A stretch of DNA of 64,000 bases from Coniferiporia sulphurascens (taxonomy: Eukaryota > Basidiomycota > Agaricomycetes > Hymenochaetales > Hymenochaetaceae): NCBI GenBank assembly GCA_002794785.1, contig NBBA01000010.1, positions 1,178,001-1,242,000 on the forward strand, given 5' to 3'. Below are positions 10,301 through 24,500 of this stretch, piece after piece (the first letter of the stretch is position 1; the number at the start of each line of letters is the position of its first letter). The notes below the pieces were generated by a model. The model did not search any database, was not told the origin of the DNA, and saw nothing but the letters and a program-made list of their open reading frames with translations. Both the position numbers and the translations under genes were made by a program.

Positions 10301-13300
10301 CTCTTGGGCGTGCGTACGACGGGCCGACGGACTCCCGTCAAGATGGAGAGGGGTGCAACACCCAGGGCCAGGCGACGTCGTACATCGTCGACTGCGTAAT
10401 GCGCTGTCCGGGTATTCAGCATCTGGTGATGCGAGGGGAAAAAAAGGGAAGGTGAAGGGACAGCGGTGTGAAGAGGTAACGCCAGCTAGACGGTACGTGC
10501 GCCCTATCTCACTGCCCTCCCGACGCTCGGTTCAAGGGTGCATCGCATCCACGACATGCAGCTGTGATCTAGACTGTTCCACTGTTCCAATACAATCTCA
10601 CAACATATGCATGGCACCTCCCTAACGCCACTTCAGTTTCTAATAACAACCCTGTCTCGGTAAGCTGTGCGCGAAGTCCGACCCGGTTTGTATTCAGCCC
10701 CATCTGTTTGCCGCCAGCCCCACTACTCCCGGATTATAGAACCGGGTTTTGGGGGAACACCTATTAGCCACACAGATCACGATCACGAGCCCAGCATGGG
10801 CGTACGTCGTCGGGAAGACTTCGTGCCAACCGCTTTGGGACCCGGACGTATTTTTCTTACACTTTCTTTGCGTAAATGCTTGCAAAAAAAGTGCGAATGC
10901 CAGGTACAGCTCCCATGTGCAGCTCGAGGCTTAAGTTGCTATCCAGCAGTTGGGCGGGCACTGAACTGGGTTTGTTGCCGACACGCCATCCTTCTCTTAG
11001 TGTAGAATTTTCGCACGAATAAATAGGGCCCTTCCAAGAAGCAAGGAGGTGTCGAGGGGTGTGCTGGAGGCTGACGCTGTCGCTTAAAGAGCTTGCGCCC
11101 TTGTTATCACCTGCTGGCTTCGCCAGCAATTGTTTTCTCTCCTACATCGGATGCGTTGTATTCTGCACGTGCAATTTCCCTGTTATCCCTTCCTTTTAAA
11201 GCCATAAGTCCGCGGATGACACTAGTACTGTGGGCAAAACGACTGGCACACGCGAACCACTATAGTATATTGGAGAACTGAAAACGTGTGCTGCTGTGCG
11301 GTGCTGTGCAGTGCAGTGCTGTGTCTTTTTGTTCCCGTCTTACCTGTTCGTGCAAATTGTTCTTACGACCCCCCTAGATCCCGCTGCCTCGTTGCAAGTA
11401 CGTGTTTTTTTTTTTCCACATCTTTTGAATTGAGGAGGGAAGGGCTGCCGTAGTCTCGGCGTCTATATATTGCTGTTTTTTCGCTTACTTTGCAAGGGGG
11501 CTGTTTGTTGCTTCTTGATTCTTTCCCGATTGAGTAAACTGCCATAAACACATCGCCGATCAAAATCGTCGCGTCGATCCTAGATTGTCAAGTAGTCACG
11601 ATATCTAGTCCGAATGGAGCGGCTGGTGGTGGCTGCTGACAAAGCGACGCAAAGGCCGGGACTCCCGGGAGCCTGAGTGGCCACCTGGGCCTATGCCATA
11701 GTTTCTTTTTTTTCTTCCTTCCTTTTGTTTTACAGTTCTCATTTAAGTTTGGTGTGCGAAATCAAGCATCTATTCTGCTCTCTTTTGCGCTCAGGACATT
11801 GCCGAACACTGCATACTACACGACACACACAAGATTGTGCTAGGCTGTCAGTCGGGTTCTCGATCGATCTACGGAGTATCCCAGAAAGTAAGTTAAATAC
11901 AAGAAAGAGGAATGATTTGGGAGGAGAGAAAGATGACCCTGTAATGGAAGATTTCCGATTATCTCATTTGAAATTTAACTGAATATAGTTGATTATCTGA
12001 AACCGTTCTCACTTTGCTTTTGAATCTTTTTTGGTTTAACGTCGGACTGTCTTAATTTCTCGAGGTAACGTATATTCATGATCTCGGGACAGGATTCTGC
12101 CAGTTCCATGCTACCCTTCAGCGCCAGTTACGCGAATGAGGTACCCGATGCATGTGTCGAAAGGCCGATGTCGGCCTCGCTCGGTATGTTCAATTCAAAA
12201 AGAAGCGTAATCGACTTCGCAAATTAATTTCACTTTCGTCATTCTCCACTCAGTATTGCCGTTTTGGGGTGAACCGGAGAGAAAATGTATTAGTCTGGGA
12301 TTGCTTTTCCGAAGCGGGGAAGCTCCTCGGACCAGGTTATTTTTGCAAGGTACTCACCCGCATGCTAACTGAACTCGCATCTGCTACAAGTGGCCGATCA
12401 CAAAAAAAGGATGGCACACGTGTATTGTTAAGCGTATCGGTGGGGTGCTGTGCGAAAAAGCGACGGACCTAGGCAGGCTCAGGCTCGTTTAGGTGTTAGT
12501 GACGGAAAGGTGCGCGAACGATATCCATGGAATCCGGCGTTCTGGAGTGGATACGTCCTATAAACAGTCAGGGCAGGCCTCCTATTTGTCACCTTCGTGG
12601 GCGCCACGCGCGTAGAGTCAAACAGATGCTGCGTTGTTTACAAGTCCTCCGCCGCTCTGTGGGCACTTTCCATTGGCCTGTTGCCTTCTCAAGGGAAGAA
12701 CGCGGGGACGTGGAGACTCCCGGGAAGGTTCAGTCTGTCTCTCAAAACGCATAGATTGAGCTGTCCCGCATGATCCACACCAACCCAATCATCGTCTTCT
12801 CCCTGGTTACCTCAAGGACCCTGCACTCCAGACCCTGCACTCTAGAGCCCTACCCAAACACCCCCCATCAAACAGTCTCGCTAGATCCTCCCGCGAACGT
12901 TGTTAAGTTTGATCGCACTGTTGAAATTGACGTGTCCTTAAATTCTCGATCTGGGACGAAAGCATACAATATATCATGGTATTGGGATGTACCGGCGCTG
13001 ATGGCCCGGCGCAGTGGTACGCTGACTGGAACTTGAAAGATCTTCGGTCCAAGTTCTATGGGTTTCGGCACTGTGCAGACGGTGGACAGTGGACATTGGA
13101 CATTGAGACCTTCATTCATAAAGATGACGCCCAGCACTCAGGTTGCTATTCCCAGCTATTGAAGAGAGGTCTAGCCCTTGATTAACTTCCTTCTACTATC
13201 ATCTTTGTTTTGCTTTTTTTAAGAAGTGCTGGCCCACGGCGTAGCGCTCTAGTCCTCGGGGGTGGAACGCCGCTATTTAGTCGAGCACCGTTCGCACACT

Positions 13301-16300
13301 GTGGCCACGTCTAAAAACTAGAGCACGTTCGTTTAGAGTGTGCGTTCTAGTCGTAAGATGAAGTTAGCGATGCCCGAGCAATGACCTGGTGGTGTGGACT
13401 GCAGCCGCCATCCGATCTCCGAGAAACCACCGAATCGCATGACCAGCTTTGTATGCGTAGGAAACAGGCAGACGCCGCGGAGGTAATTTAAGCCATATAG
13501 TAGACGCGGTACCATCGGTTTTACGGCATCGGGGGAGAACACTAGGCCGTCATATATCAGATTTGTCCTGTATCAATTCATTGTTGACGATTCGCGTCAA
13601 GGATTTTGGAGGAGAAGCGGGGATTGAACAATATAGGGGTTGATGTAGGCTTCGAGCTCCTTTCTTACTTTTGTCCGTGGACGAAAGAGCGCCTAATTAA
13701 GATAGTCCGACTTTAGGATCAACCTACAAATGATCGGAGAGCTGGACAAGCTCCACGCCATTCGTCTATGTTGGCTAAAATTTACGCGTCAACCTTTGAA
13801 GCGGCTATCAGATATTACTGTATGCGCAAATGGGGTCGTATAGCCTCGCTCTTATCGTTGTAAGTATTACAGCGTTATGTCTGGATTCCCCAGTGAGCAA
13901 GAATTTGTTGGAGATGGTTGTAGTGTTTTTCTCCCATACGGTGTATGCCACGCACGAAGGTTCTCGCCTCCTTTTCGCCTTTCGTTACGTTATGTCCCCC
14001 TGTGTGGATACCGCCGAAACCCTCAGAATACATATTCTGTGGCCCTCTGAGTTTATACGGCGCACATCAATTTTGCGGCCGTTCCTTAATTTGGTGCGAC
14101 TATGCTGCGGAGCCCTAGAAGGGTAGAATGAAGCGAAAAGCGGCATCGAAGTGACCTAGAGGACACGACAGATCGAGACCCTCCTCGTGCAAACGTCGAA
14201 CACCAGCTCTGCAATGGACCTTCGTCGTCGTCATCGGCTGTTCTCATCCTCACCTTCCTCGACTCCGCGCCTCTGAAAACGCCGTGTACTCTCTCCGCAT
14301 CTCGACAGATTTGTTTTCGCATCCTCCCACTCAAGCTCCAAGAGGCTCCACTTTTCTGCCATGCGGGCGGCTTCGTCGGAGTTTTTCGCAGAACCATTGA
14401 CTATTGAGTCGTAAACGTGCACACAAAGATTCATCCATTCCTCCCACTGTTATTTTCCAGGGACTTCTCCTATCCCGTGTCCTGAGGATAATATCATGCT
14501 ATTCCCGGATCTCAATACTAGCTTCCTTCGTTATCATCTTGTGCAGGGAATGCAGCGGATATGCCCGTTGATGGTACCGCGATTCCGAGACGGCTTAGAC
14601 CGGGGGCGTATCCAGATAAAAGTTAATGTTGTTCTTATCTGAAGCGACCCTCAGACCACCGTTAAGGCGTCATGAATAAGTTGAAGGTTTATTTTATATC
14701 CTGCTACCACAGGGTTGGATCGTCGAGTGTACATTTGCGGTTCCATTCAAACAGAACACGCCGAAAGGAAGTAATCTGTGGGAGAAGTATTCAATCTTGA
14801 AGTCCGGACCGCCTTACGGACATTCCATTGGAGGCCAAGCCAAGTGGGAATCTGCGCGCGCGGCAGTGAGGCGAATATGAGGTCCGTCGAGGTGTAAGTT
14901 CCTCTTAGCACGATATAACAGTGGATTATTCCTATTGGAGCAGAGCAGATACTGTATCCTGGGGTCTCTGGGTGGACGAAAGTCGGCGGTAGAAAGAGAA
15001 TCATGAGAGTCTTCGAATTCCGTGTACCTGCACACCTACGATCGCACTAGTCGGCCAGGACCTCGACCATGTTAAGTTGTGTACCAGTCAAGCTGCCATC
15101 GCTCGCTTCATATCATGGAAGCAAGGACACGAGGGCTGCTTTAGACAAACCAACTTTCCTTGTCGACCCCATAGGACGAATGAAAGGTTCGTGACTATGA
15201 TAAAAGGCAGCGGTTGTTGCCGTCAACATGGAGCATTCGAGGCTCTTGGGCTTATTCTGTGAACCACAAAAATAGGTCGTTTACGGGGGTAAACAGGCTC
15301 GACGTGGCCTGATGTTTGTCATTCCAAAGTTCTCTGGCTCAGCGACCTGACTTTTTATCTCACCTGTCCGTCTCTAAGTCAATATATCATCTGAACTTTG
15401 GCACCAGCTATTTGGTATAATACTCACTTAACTCCAGAATAATTGCGTACATGTAAGTTCGACCTGTAAAGAGATGCAGAGAGTCATTAAAACGTACCCT
15501 TAGTATGCACCTACAAGCAGCTCTTCCTTTTGCCTCTTTCGAGGAAAAAAGAACAGGGTCACATTGTGACTTTGTCATACTGTGCAGATTAAATATAAGC
15601 TAATTAAGCTTTGGTAGTAATGGGTCCTCCCGAACACTCGGAAGTCGCGGTCGGATAGCGGAACTCGGAGAAAGGAACCGCAGGGTTAATTTGACATCGA
15701 ATAGGTAAGTTTGATACATTGGTGTCGAGCCTCCAATTAGATGGCATAGGTTTCGACGAATGCCTCGACGGTACTACCATTCGAATGGACAAGTTAGCTG
15801 CCACTGGCACCGAGGACGCGGTTACCCTGATGTTCAAAGCTTATTTAGCTGCTTCGAGAAAGAGATAACAAGATAAGTAAAGGGTATATACTTTGATAGA
15901 ACGACGGAATAAGTTGTCCATGGTGCCGCAAAGTTTTGAGGACTGCCACCGTAGGTACACAGGTTGGGGCCTGGCCCCGCCTGGGCATCATCGTGTTGAC
16001 GCGTGACAAAGGAGTGACACTCGCGTAAACTCCGACTTGGACGTTAAAACTTAGCAGAGTTCACCAAGTTTGACTTTCGTAACGACTTACTCACAACTCG
16101 ATCTCCCATATTTAATTTACAGGGAAAAGCTCGAAATTACTCGGACGCCCATTCAGCTAAAACCTAAGCTTGCGTGCTGCTGATCTCCTCCATTTGCACT
16201 TTCATTCAGCAAACCCACGGGAAAGAGCGCCGCCGATGCCTGCACTGGCCCTGCAGTGGTGGATTCCTCCGAAGTCTTCTAGGCTTTCGCTCTCTTCTCC

Positions 16301-19300
16301 CGCAACGGCACCCGATAACATCGTTCATTCGACATTTCATTTCTGCGGCGCCAATGGGCTACACAACAAAGGAACTACTTGAAAGAAGCTTTCAGCGATC
16401 CTGTGCTTTCGGGGTGAGGCGATAACTGGTGTAGGGCACAACATTGCTGGCATCTTTTTTGATTGATGAGTCCTTTCTGTGTGATCCTCTCTGTTGCGGG
16501 CAGCCTTATGATTAAATATATGCCATAAAGGGTGCCCCTAAACGCTCTGTAACCGAAAGTTTAAGGGCTAGTGGATAGAGCGTGGGACCGTCGTTTCCGT
16601 AAGATAAAAAGCTGCTTTAGTGTGCAAGGTGAAGGCGAGCTGTTCCGACGGCAGTACGAACAGTTATAGACAGGCAGAATATGAATTCATGCGCTCATTA
16701 TGCCTCGAAGAACCAAGACAGTTTTCCTCGTGCATGGCGGCGAATGCGCACACAGCTCGCTAGTCAAGTTTAATGACGCGATGTCGTAAGGCCACTCATT
16801 GCAAGAACAGGGGCTTTCCAGGTGCGCAATGGAACAAGCAAGCTGGGGGTCTCATAAAGGGGTGAAGGGGTGTGGACTTTGTGAACCCGATACGGAGAGG
16901 TCAAATCGGTGCTAGTTCCGCTTTCTCGCAACGTAAGAAAGAAGACTAATCTAGTTTCATGCCATCAAGAAATGAGGCGGAAGGCTAAATTGCCCCTGTG
17001 CGTGTGGGGGGGCTCGAGAGTAACCCAATCCTAGAGGTCCGTCCTACCAGAAACCATGTAACGCATGCTGAAACTATGCACATCTACTATTGCTGCCACT
17101 GGCTTTTGAAGATGATAGCGACTGAAAAGAGGGTGAAGGGTCCAACGTTATGTTAGAGAAGTCGGCGAGGTATTAAACGTCTTTGTGCTCCACCCGATCC
17201 CGCTTTTGTCACTGAGAATACGCGATATAGACGGTATAGACCATAATAGGTCAATTTGCGCTTCGTGTACAGGGCTTCCGAAACTTAATTCTGCAGAAAG
17301 GCGAGGGCAGCTTCTCCCGCGGGACGCTTATTGGCTGCATTGTGGTGAAGGTGATGCAAAGCTTGGACTCGTCAGGTCGAGGCCCTGGCCACAGATTAGA
17401 GCTCCGCGGCAAACTGGCCGATCGACATCATTACATCAATTGTTGGGGAGTCTGTAACCGTCCGTTAAGTTACGGGCTTTAGCAGTATTCACTGACAACG
17501 CCAACAATAGGAATGTGCGGCTCGGGTCACCGCTGCACAATCCAAACGATAACAATATATAGATATCGGGATCCCTCGGCAGGGCCACATCAATCAGAGA
17601 CGCGGAACGATGCGGTGGCTTCCACTGCATCCGAGTCATCGCTTCGACTTTACACCGTGACCATAGTATGTCAATTTCCTGGAAAGCGTTGGTACACCCA
17701 CCCTATTTCTCCTTCATCTTTACGCAGCGCAAACCATGGATTGACACTTTACTCCAATATGACCGACTAGATTTGATACTTGTGCGGCTCGAGAAGGGGA
17801 GAAACATACATGCTATCCCAACGTAAGTTACGATGCATTCATGCGATGAGATTCTGCTTCGGATCCGGACCCTGGATATTTTAATCGTTAAGCCTCCAGG
17901 GTATGCTGATCTAGGCCTGCATGAATGCGCGCGAGCTCGATCTGTATAAGAGCCGTCGTGCGCAACTTTCTTCACCCGGCGTCCACCTCCTCCGCGCAGA
18001 TGTAGCCATCTATTTCTAAGGGCATTGTGGCACATTACCCAAACTATCCAACGCTGCCTCTGAGGCCCCCAGTTTACGACATAGACTGCATGTAAGGTCA
18101 TCCTTACAACACGCAGGGGAATTTCCTTGCCTCGCACCACCGCACCGCCCTCTGCACATTTTGGCAATTTGGGAGCCGTATCCTCCGGGCTTCAGTTGCT
18201 CCGTCATATTCCCACCCCAAAAATTTACCTGGAGTGGGGCCGTTACCTTGTGTCCGTTTGGACGTTTATAACGTCCATGGAAATGGAAAGAAACTATGCC
18301 ACGCCAGCTCAGTCGTTAGGCTGGTGTTGTTTGTTAGGTGATCCAATTTCCAAAACTTTCACTATCTTTCTCAAGTGTCCAAGTACAGACACTCTTGAGA
18401 CGTAAGAGACCAATTAATCTGGCATTTATACTGATGCGTATTTAGCCGGCCTCTGGAACTCGCCTGATATTGTTCTTTGTGAGGCCGGAAGGCCCGACGG
18501 CTCTTACTTCCCTTCACAGCGCGTTGGAACACCGAACGGAACGAGACTGACCAAACCTTTCGTCACTTCTCGCATCGCCCCCTCGTACTCGCCCGCACCC
18601 TCGTAACCGTCTCCGCTATGACCGTCGCGATCATCGCCTATTTGCATGCTTCTCGCCCCGGAACCTACCCACAATACTCGATTTCGCCCGCCCCTTACCT
18701 CTTTCACTATACATCGTCATGTCTCTTGCCCTCACCCGAAACTCACCGGAGCCTTTCCCACTGAGCTGTCCGACTCCCTACTCGGCATACGCTATCACCG
18801 CACATTGCGTTGGTAGCCATCTCCGCGATGCCGGCGCCGGGGAAGCTGTACTCGAGTCTCCATAGGTACTCCCGGCGCTCGGGTTCCTGCCGCTCTAAAT
18901 CCGTCGCCCGCGAGCAGTTTTTTTACTTTCCGTTGGGTAGGACAGCTCGGAAAAGGTAAGTACAGCTTCAGAACAGTCTGGCCTCGCTACCACTTGAACA
19001 TAAGAACCGGAAGTGGTGAGTAAAGAGCCGGCGACGCGTTTTTTACGTGTCTGGCCTGAGGGTCCTGTGGCAATAAGTATTACTTAGCAATTAACGCAAA
19101 TTACAGATTCCAGGAGTTCTTTCTTGTCTATCTGTGCTCTTAGCTGATCACTCTTAGCACTTTCTCCGCGTCTTACGCCGGTGGACGCAGGGGCAGGTCA
19201 AGTACTCCGCGCTGTACCACTTTTTCCCTCATTCTTCCTTTTTACACGCAGTACTAGTGGTAAGTATGACACGGGGCGGATTTACGTTGTGGAGACTACA

Positions 19301-20150
19301 TACACAGGATGGGAATATGTGGGTCCATTGAGCTCCGTAATTGGAATTAATATTGCGGGTATTACTGTATATGTTACGACCTAACACCAACTTACCATTC
19401 GTAGCGTAATCAAGTCCAAAGCCGGATTACTCTCATCAGGTTCAAAGCTCAAATCTACAGTGCCCAAGTTCAACTCTGGATAAGTACTTATCCAGGATCT
19501 AGGTGTTGAGCTCAAGCTTTAAAGTCTGAAGCACAGAGCCAAGGAATAAAACCGAGTTCGAAATTTTATTCAAAGCTAAGGACAAGACCGAGACCAGTAC
19601 TTAGACCAAGCTAAGAGAAGAAAAAAAACACTTTCAAATCCCAAATTCCAAAAAGCAAAAAAAAAGCGAGTAGTCCAACAAACGACAGCGAAAGAGCATA
19701 TGAAGAAATGCACGACGTATAAGCGCAGGAAAGTAACGACCAAGGTCGAAGTAGGAGAAATCGACGGAGGAAAGGTAGAAGAGCAAAGAACCCAACAAAA
19801 AAAAGACAAGACGAGACGGGTAGGGCTAAGGAGAGAGGAGCGGAATAACGATACGGGAAAACAATGCTACTATGCTAAAGTATATTATGTACGGTTAACG
19901 TCGAGGCGTCCGTAAGCCATGTGAGGCGGGAGGTGCAGGTGTGTGCGTGCGCACATTCAAGTGGGTGTGCAGTGTGCAGTGTTTATTGGGTACAGGCGCG
20001 CGGCGACGGGCGTTGGCGTGGCAGTTCGTTAAAATAAAAGGCAGGATGATATGAGAGAGATGGGGAAAACAGCGATGCACCATCAGGCAAAGCAAAACGT
20101 ACAAGCAGGAGCAAGAGCGGATGGAAAAGAAGAACAAAAGTGAAGACGCA
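7339..20150. other. 12.8-kb gene-poor region upstream of the C2H2 gene
   Basis: I examined the open frames on both strands and found no conserved domain, no run of coding exons joined by plausible introns, and no tRNA or rRNA gene. The first 1-2 kb upstream of 7338 is probably the promoter and leader of the C2H2 gene. Short frames (for example plus 8129-8587, minus 8440-8862, plus 12770-13036, minus 14747-15004 and the stretch 15604-15837) have no recognisable relatives. The purine-rich DNA at 19500-20100 probably belongs to the 3' side of the next gene. Decayed transposon sequence or a lineage-specific small gene could be hidden here and would need a search to find. Confidence 0.5.
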
Positions 20151-21589
20151 TCACGGCAGAAGTAACATCCCTGTTCCGAGCGCCGCACTTAGCAACATCG
20201 GCAGCAGCGCGGTCGTCCATCCGTCCCTCCGACACCTTAGCAACAGCGGAGGCGCTGCGCTCGTCACAACGCCGATCTGCGCATATCCATTCCCACACGT
20301 GCTCTCCGCGCTCTGCGCTGCAGAATTGTACGTATCTTTCAGCCCTACCGCACTGCTATTCCCTGCTTTGAGCGCATCGGCGTACAGTGACAGGACGCTC
20401 GCTGCGCACGTGCTACAGCTCGGTGTCACAGCGGGCGGCATGGCGGTACCGAGGGGCAGCTGGTAGAGGTAGAAGTCTGCGGGCGACACGGCCTGTACGG
20501 CCTGCGCGTAGCAGTATGTGTTTGTCGCTTGGTCGACGAGGCAGCCTGTGGTGCGCAGTAGCGCGTACGATTGCAATCCAATGAGCGTCTGCTGCACGGT
20601 TTCGTAGTTCTCTGAGAGCTCTGTCGCGCAGGCGGAGGAAAGCGCGGACGCGAACCAGGCCATGTTTGACGTGCAAGTGGAGAAGGACAAATCGGTATTG
20701 CAGGTCCCCCAGATTATGGCATTGAGCGCTGTAAGGTTCGTCTGGGCCTGCTATGATGGAGTTTTATGAAATGAAAACGGAGGTAAGGGGTGGGGAGATG
20801 CGTGAAAGAAGTGTCAACTTGAGAAAAAAATATGATAGAAGATGATAGGAGCCAAATATAACGAACCTCGGAAAATTCATCACTGAGCTCCTCGAGCAGA
20901 CTGAACGGTCGACAGTCTCTGAACGGCTCCGTCTGCGTCATATTTTGGAAAAACACTTGACAAGATTGTGTCGTTAGGTTTGAACCTACCCCGAGGGAAT
21001 CATACGGCTCGGGGAAGGGCGTGGGCAGAACCGGGGCGTCAGATGTCCCAGGGACAGGCGGGATGGTCTGCTGAGTTAGTGAGGGTGTAGTCGTCGTCGT
21101 AGGGTTCTGAGAAGTAGTTTGAGAGGCGGACCCCAACGCCGATCCTGTAAAAGACGACATGACAAGGCCGGTGGATGGAGGCGCGGCGGGATCGGAGAGA
21201 GAGAGGGTCTGCGGCACACGTTTATGATGCCTCTGCGGATGCCTGTGACGCTGGCCAGCGTTTGTCCAGCCCTCAGAGTGGATGTCCAGTTCGTCGAGGA
21301 CATGGAGAGCGGATAGCCGTCGGGAGGTAAGGGCTACGAGCACGAGGATAGCTGGGACGAGGACTACCCAGCGTATCCGTCGTGCGGTGATCTGCTTCCG
21401 CCGATGGGTCTGTACAATGGCAGCGGCCGCACCGCGGACTGCTTGCATGTTAAGGCTGTCCTTTTCCCCGTTGGTGTCTGAATCTTCGGAAGAAGATAGG
21501 GCAGGAGATAGACTGTATTCGCAAGTACCGTCGTCAGTCGTTACTATGATGCGGGGGACAGGAAGCGGGGAGGGCAATGGAGTGAACAT
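20151..21589 (-). CDS. Probable DUF7729-type fungal membrane/cell-surface protein
   Basis: Two exons, 21589-20867 and about 20750-20151, joined by a phase-0 intron whose acceptor is either TAG or the CAG three bases later; about 440 aa. The ATG at 21589 opens MFTPLPSPLP. A basic stretch (HRRKQITARRIR) precedes one strong hydrophobic segment at about 74-88, which looks like a signal anchor. A Ser/Thr/Pro-rich linker follows, then a cysteine-containing domain beginning near SNLTTQSCQVFFQNMT and continuing with FRDCRPFSLL, LSFSTCTSNM and CATELSENYE. This cysteine and hydrophobic pattern fits the fungal domain of unknown function DUF7729, recalled from memory and not checked. The C-terminus ends in a hydrophobic tail (ALLPMLLSAALGTGMLLLP) that resembles a GPI-attachment signal. 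The function is unknown; a secretory-pathway location is inferred. Confidence 0.75.
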
Positions 21590-24500
21590 GGCGAGTGGCC
21601 AGGAGAGCAGTCCTGTTGATCAGGAGCAGTGAGCCGTTGTGTTTCCGTGATGATCAGATAGATCTAGAGCGTGTGGTGCTGGCAAACGAAGTTCGAAGTA
21701 TGAACGACTTGAGGGGTAAAGATTGATTGGAGTTGGAAGAGAGTGTGTTGATGAAAGGAACGACGAGGAGCTAAGGACAAGCGCGAGGACTTGGACGAGC
21801 CGTCGGTGTTGAAGCACGACGTGGACGTGAGAGAACAAGCGTGAGGCAAAAAAGCGCAAGCATAAGGAAAGCCTGAGAGAAAAGCGATTGGTGATTTAAT
21901 TGGGAGGCGATGGTAAGTTTCTGCTCAGAAAGGAAGCAAGAGGCGAGGCGTATCATAGTCCACGGCCCAGACCCCAGGCCATCTCGGTCCCTTTCCGTGC
22001 CTGCCGCTCGGTCTTCTCCTCACACGCGTAACAGCCGCGTATCCGGGGAAAGCGAGGCGCTGGCCAACTGGAGATGCCTTGCACTCGTTGCACGCAGAGC
22101 ATTTTATCAAACCACCTAGCTGTGATGACGGTTGTGATTGTGAGTTGCAACTTGCGAGTCGCAACAAACAACGGCCTGTATTTGGCATTGCCATTTTCGT
22201 TCGGTGCCGCTTATTATTTTCTCAGGCGATCGAACCTCATTCTATCATTTAGGCGTCACTAGTTGGTACTTTCCTTACTCTAATGCTTCAACCAACTTTT
22301 CAACCGGAAGAACCGCCATCATCATTAATCGGAAAGTCCAAGGCTTTGAACCGGCTTGATTCGCCACAGGCTCTTCAAATACACTCGTGGCGGAGTCCTG
22401 ATCTCCGCCTCTTCCCGTCATTTTAATGATCACTTTCCGCCTTTTACGGACATCCGAGTGCCGGCCCGAACAAAGCCTCTAGACCTGATTGACGTTTCGG
22501 CTAAGAGCTTAGAAAGTACGTACCGGCTCCTTTTCTCTTCGAGTTCCGTTACGATCCACATCAATCTGCGGAAGTCCTACAGAAAAGCTCATTCAAGAAG
22601 CGGACGTGGCAACGACCTGCTAATACAGACCATCTATCAATCTTCCCCCAAAAAATTGCGCTGAAAAAATACAAATCATCTGTCTTTAACAAACCTGAAT
22701 TTCACATGTGAGAACCTCGTCGGCCCTGTCGTGCGTCCGCGCTCTAGCTACTGGTCTCCCGCGTAATGGGTTAACGCGACTTTAGCAAGTTCTAAAATTC
22801 CTGCTCGCTTTCCGTCGGACCCGGAATGTTTACCTCAACACGTTAAGCGGCACGGCTGCCTCAAAGCCAAAGCGAGTGATGGAACTTGACAAACCATAAA
22901 GCCGGTTCCACGCGGCGTATGACGCTGCTCTTCGTGATGCGCAGAGTCAATCGTTAGCTCCATATTTGTCTCTTTCTAAGCTGTTTCATCTTGATCATTT
23001 TATTCAGCGTATTTTCAGGGGCCCGTAATCTATTGCTCTCTTGGGTAAAACCCACGGCCTATGGGTCCTTCGTCACGCTCTTTCCTTTTGTCTGTTAACC
23101 GGAGACCGGCGGCGTCGGGCCTCTTACCTCTTTCATTCCTTGTGAGCCAGACCAGTGATAGACTATTGACTACTGATCGCAATTGATTTTATTCGAGTTT
23201 TGTACCGTAGGATAATTTGGGTCGCCAAGGTTGCTAGTGGGATAATGGCAGATTTTGGTTCACCACAATGCAGGCGCTGGCACAGGAACGGACTAATGGA
23301 CAAGAAGATTGATGGCGTAGAGCGACGTTGACATTTCGGCGGACTCGAAGGATTCTGATCCTTCGTAAGAGCGCTGTTCGACCGATCCTTTACCCCTGGC
23401 TCGCATTTGGAGAAGAAAAAGCTGTCGTATCAACCCACGCAGAATGGAAATCGATACACATACTACATGACTACATGTGCCCAAATGGGGAATGAGGAAC
23501 GGGGAAAGAGCGGACGTCTCCACTGCTTAGCTGGACTATATAATACGAGTCCTTACGAGGCCTCATTTGAAATATTATGCAATTCAAGGGGACCTTCTAC
23601 ACTCATATCAATGGTACTGGTTTAATGGCACTGTAAGTGACGACCCTTGCCCGGCACACATACAAACGCTGCGCCCGGTGCATTTGCCGTCCCCCCACCT
23701 CACCTTACCCCAAACGCGTAACAAATTCCACTCCTTCTTCCGGCGGCGCCGCGCCGTTATTGAGAACCCGTAAAGTACGGGGGTTCATACATATATATGG
23801 GCGCCGTTGCGCGGTGTACGTGGTACAACTACGCCCCTGTAAACGCGCACACATGCCGTCACACCCCCGAAACGCCACTAGCATCATCGCGCGGCCGCTG
23901 CGCACGGTATGTACATGTACTTAGTAAAAGTCACATCTGATTTGCGCCCAGGTGAACTTCGGAAATATGGAGTCGCGATCAATTCCGACCTGTGATATAG
24001 AGTATCACAGTTGGTGCACATTAGGCCGATGGTTTGGGTGCGAGCCGGCTCGGAGTTGTCGGTTTATTGTCACTGAGTGCCTTGGGACTTGCGATCGGGA
24101 ACCAGGTGATGGACGTTGGGATTCGTTGCGTTTGCGAGGACAAAGCGATCTCGACTGAGGCAATCAACTTCTTTGGTCTTCCTACGGGCTGGTGCTTCGC
24201 GTCCCTAAATGGCATGTATGCAACCACGAAAACATGTACAGGCTCTCGCTATAAGGTTATGTGACGCATATAGGCAGTGCATATAGATAGCAGTACTACA
24301 CAGTAAAGTGGCAACTGATCGTGACAAGGTCATGACGAATTGTACAAGCCCGCTCTTGACAACTTCTACAAATATAGATATGGAGTCCCGGATTGGAGAG
24401 TATTAATATCCAGTTGGTGCGAATAATCAAAAAAGGATGTAGATGTAGTAATGTTTTAGAGCAAAATCAAAGATCGAACTTGGAGGTGCGCGCAGAAGAA

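Noticed and set aside
11280..11330. GTGCTGTGCAGTGC-like short repeats
   Set aside because: Imperfect and under 50 bp; not a CRISPR array or a meaningful satellite.
15604..15845. Possible coding remnant on the plus strand (frame giving LQLDGIGFDECLDGTT)
   Set aside because: It is short, has a stop upstream and no start, and I cannot link it to any family; composition alone does not support a gene.
16560..16640. Stretch resembling the D-arm of a tRNA (AGTGGATAGAGCG)
   Set aside because: No matching T-arm (GGTTCAANYCC-like B box) or acceptor stem closes the fold at the right distance.
24034..24264. Plus-strand open frame with a hydrophobic start and several cysteines, like a small secreted protein
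   Set aside because: The frame has no ATG at its start (it begins at TTG after an in-frame stop), so there is no real signal peptide, and no exon upstream supplies one.
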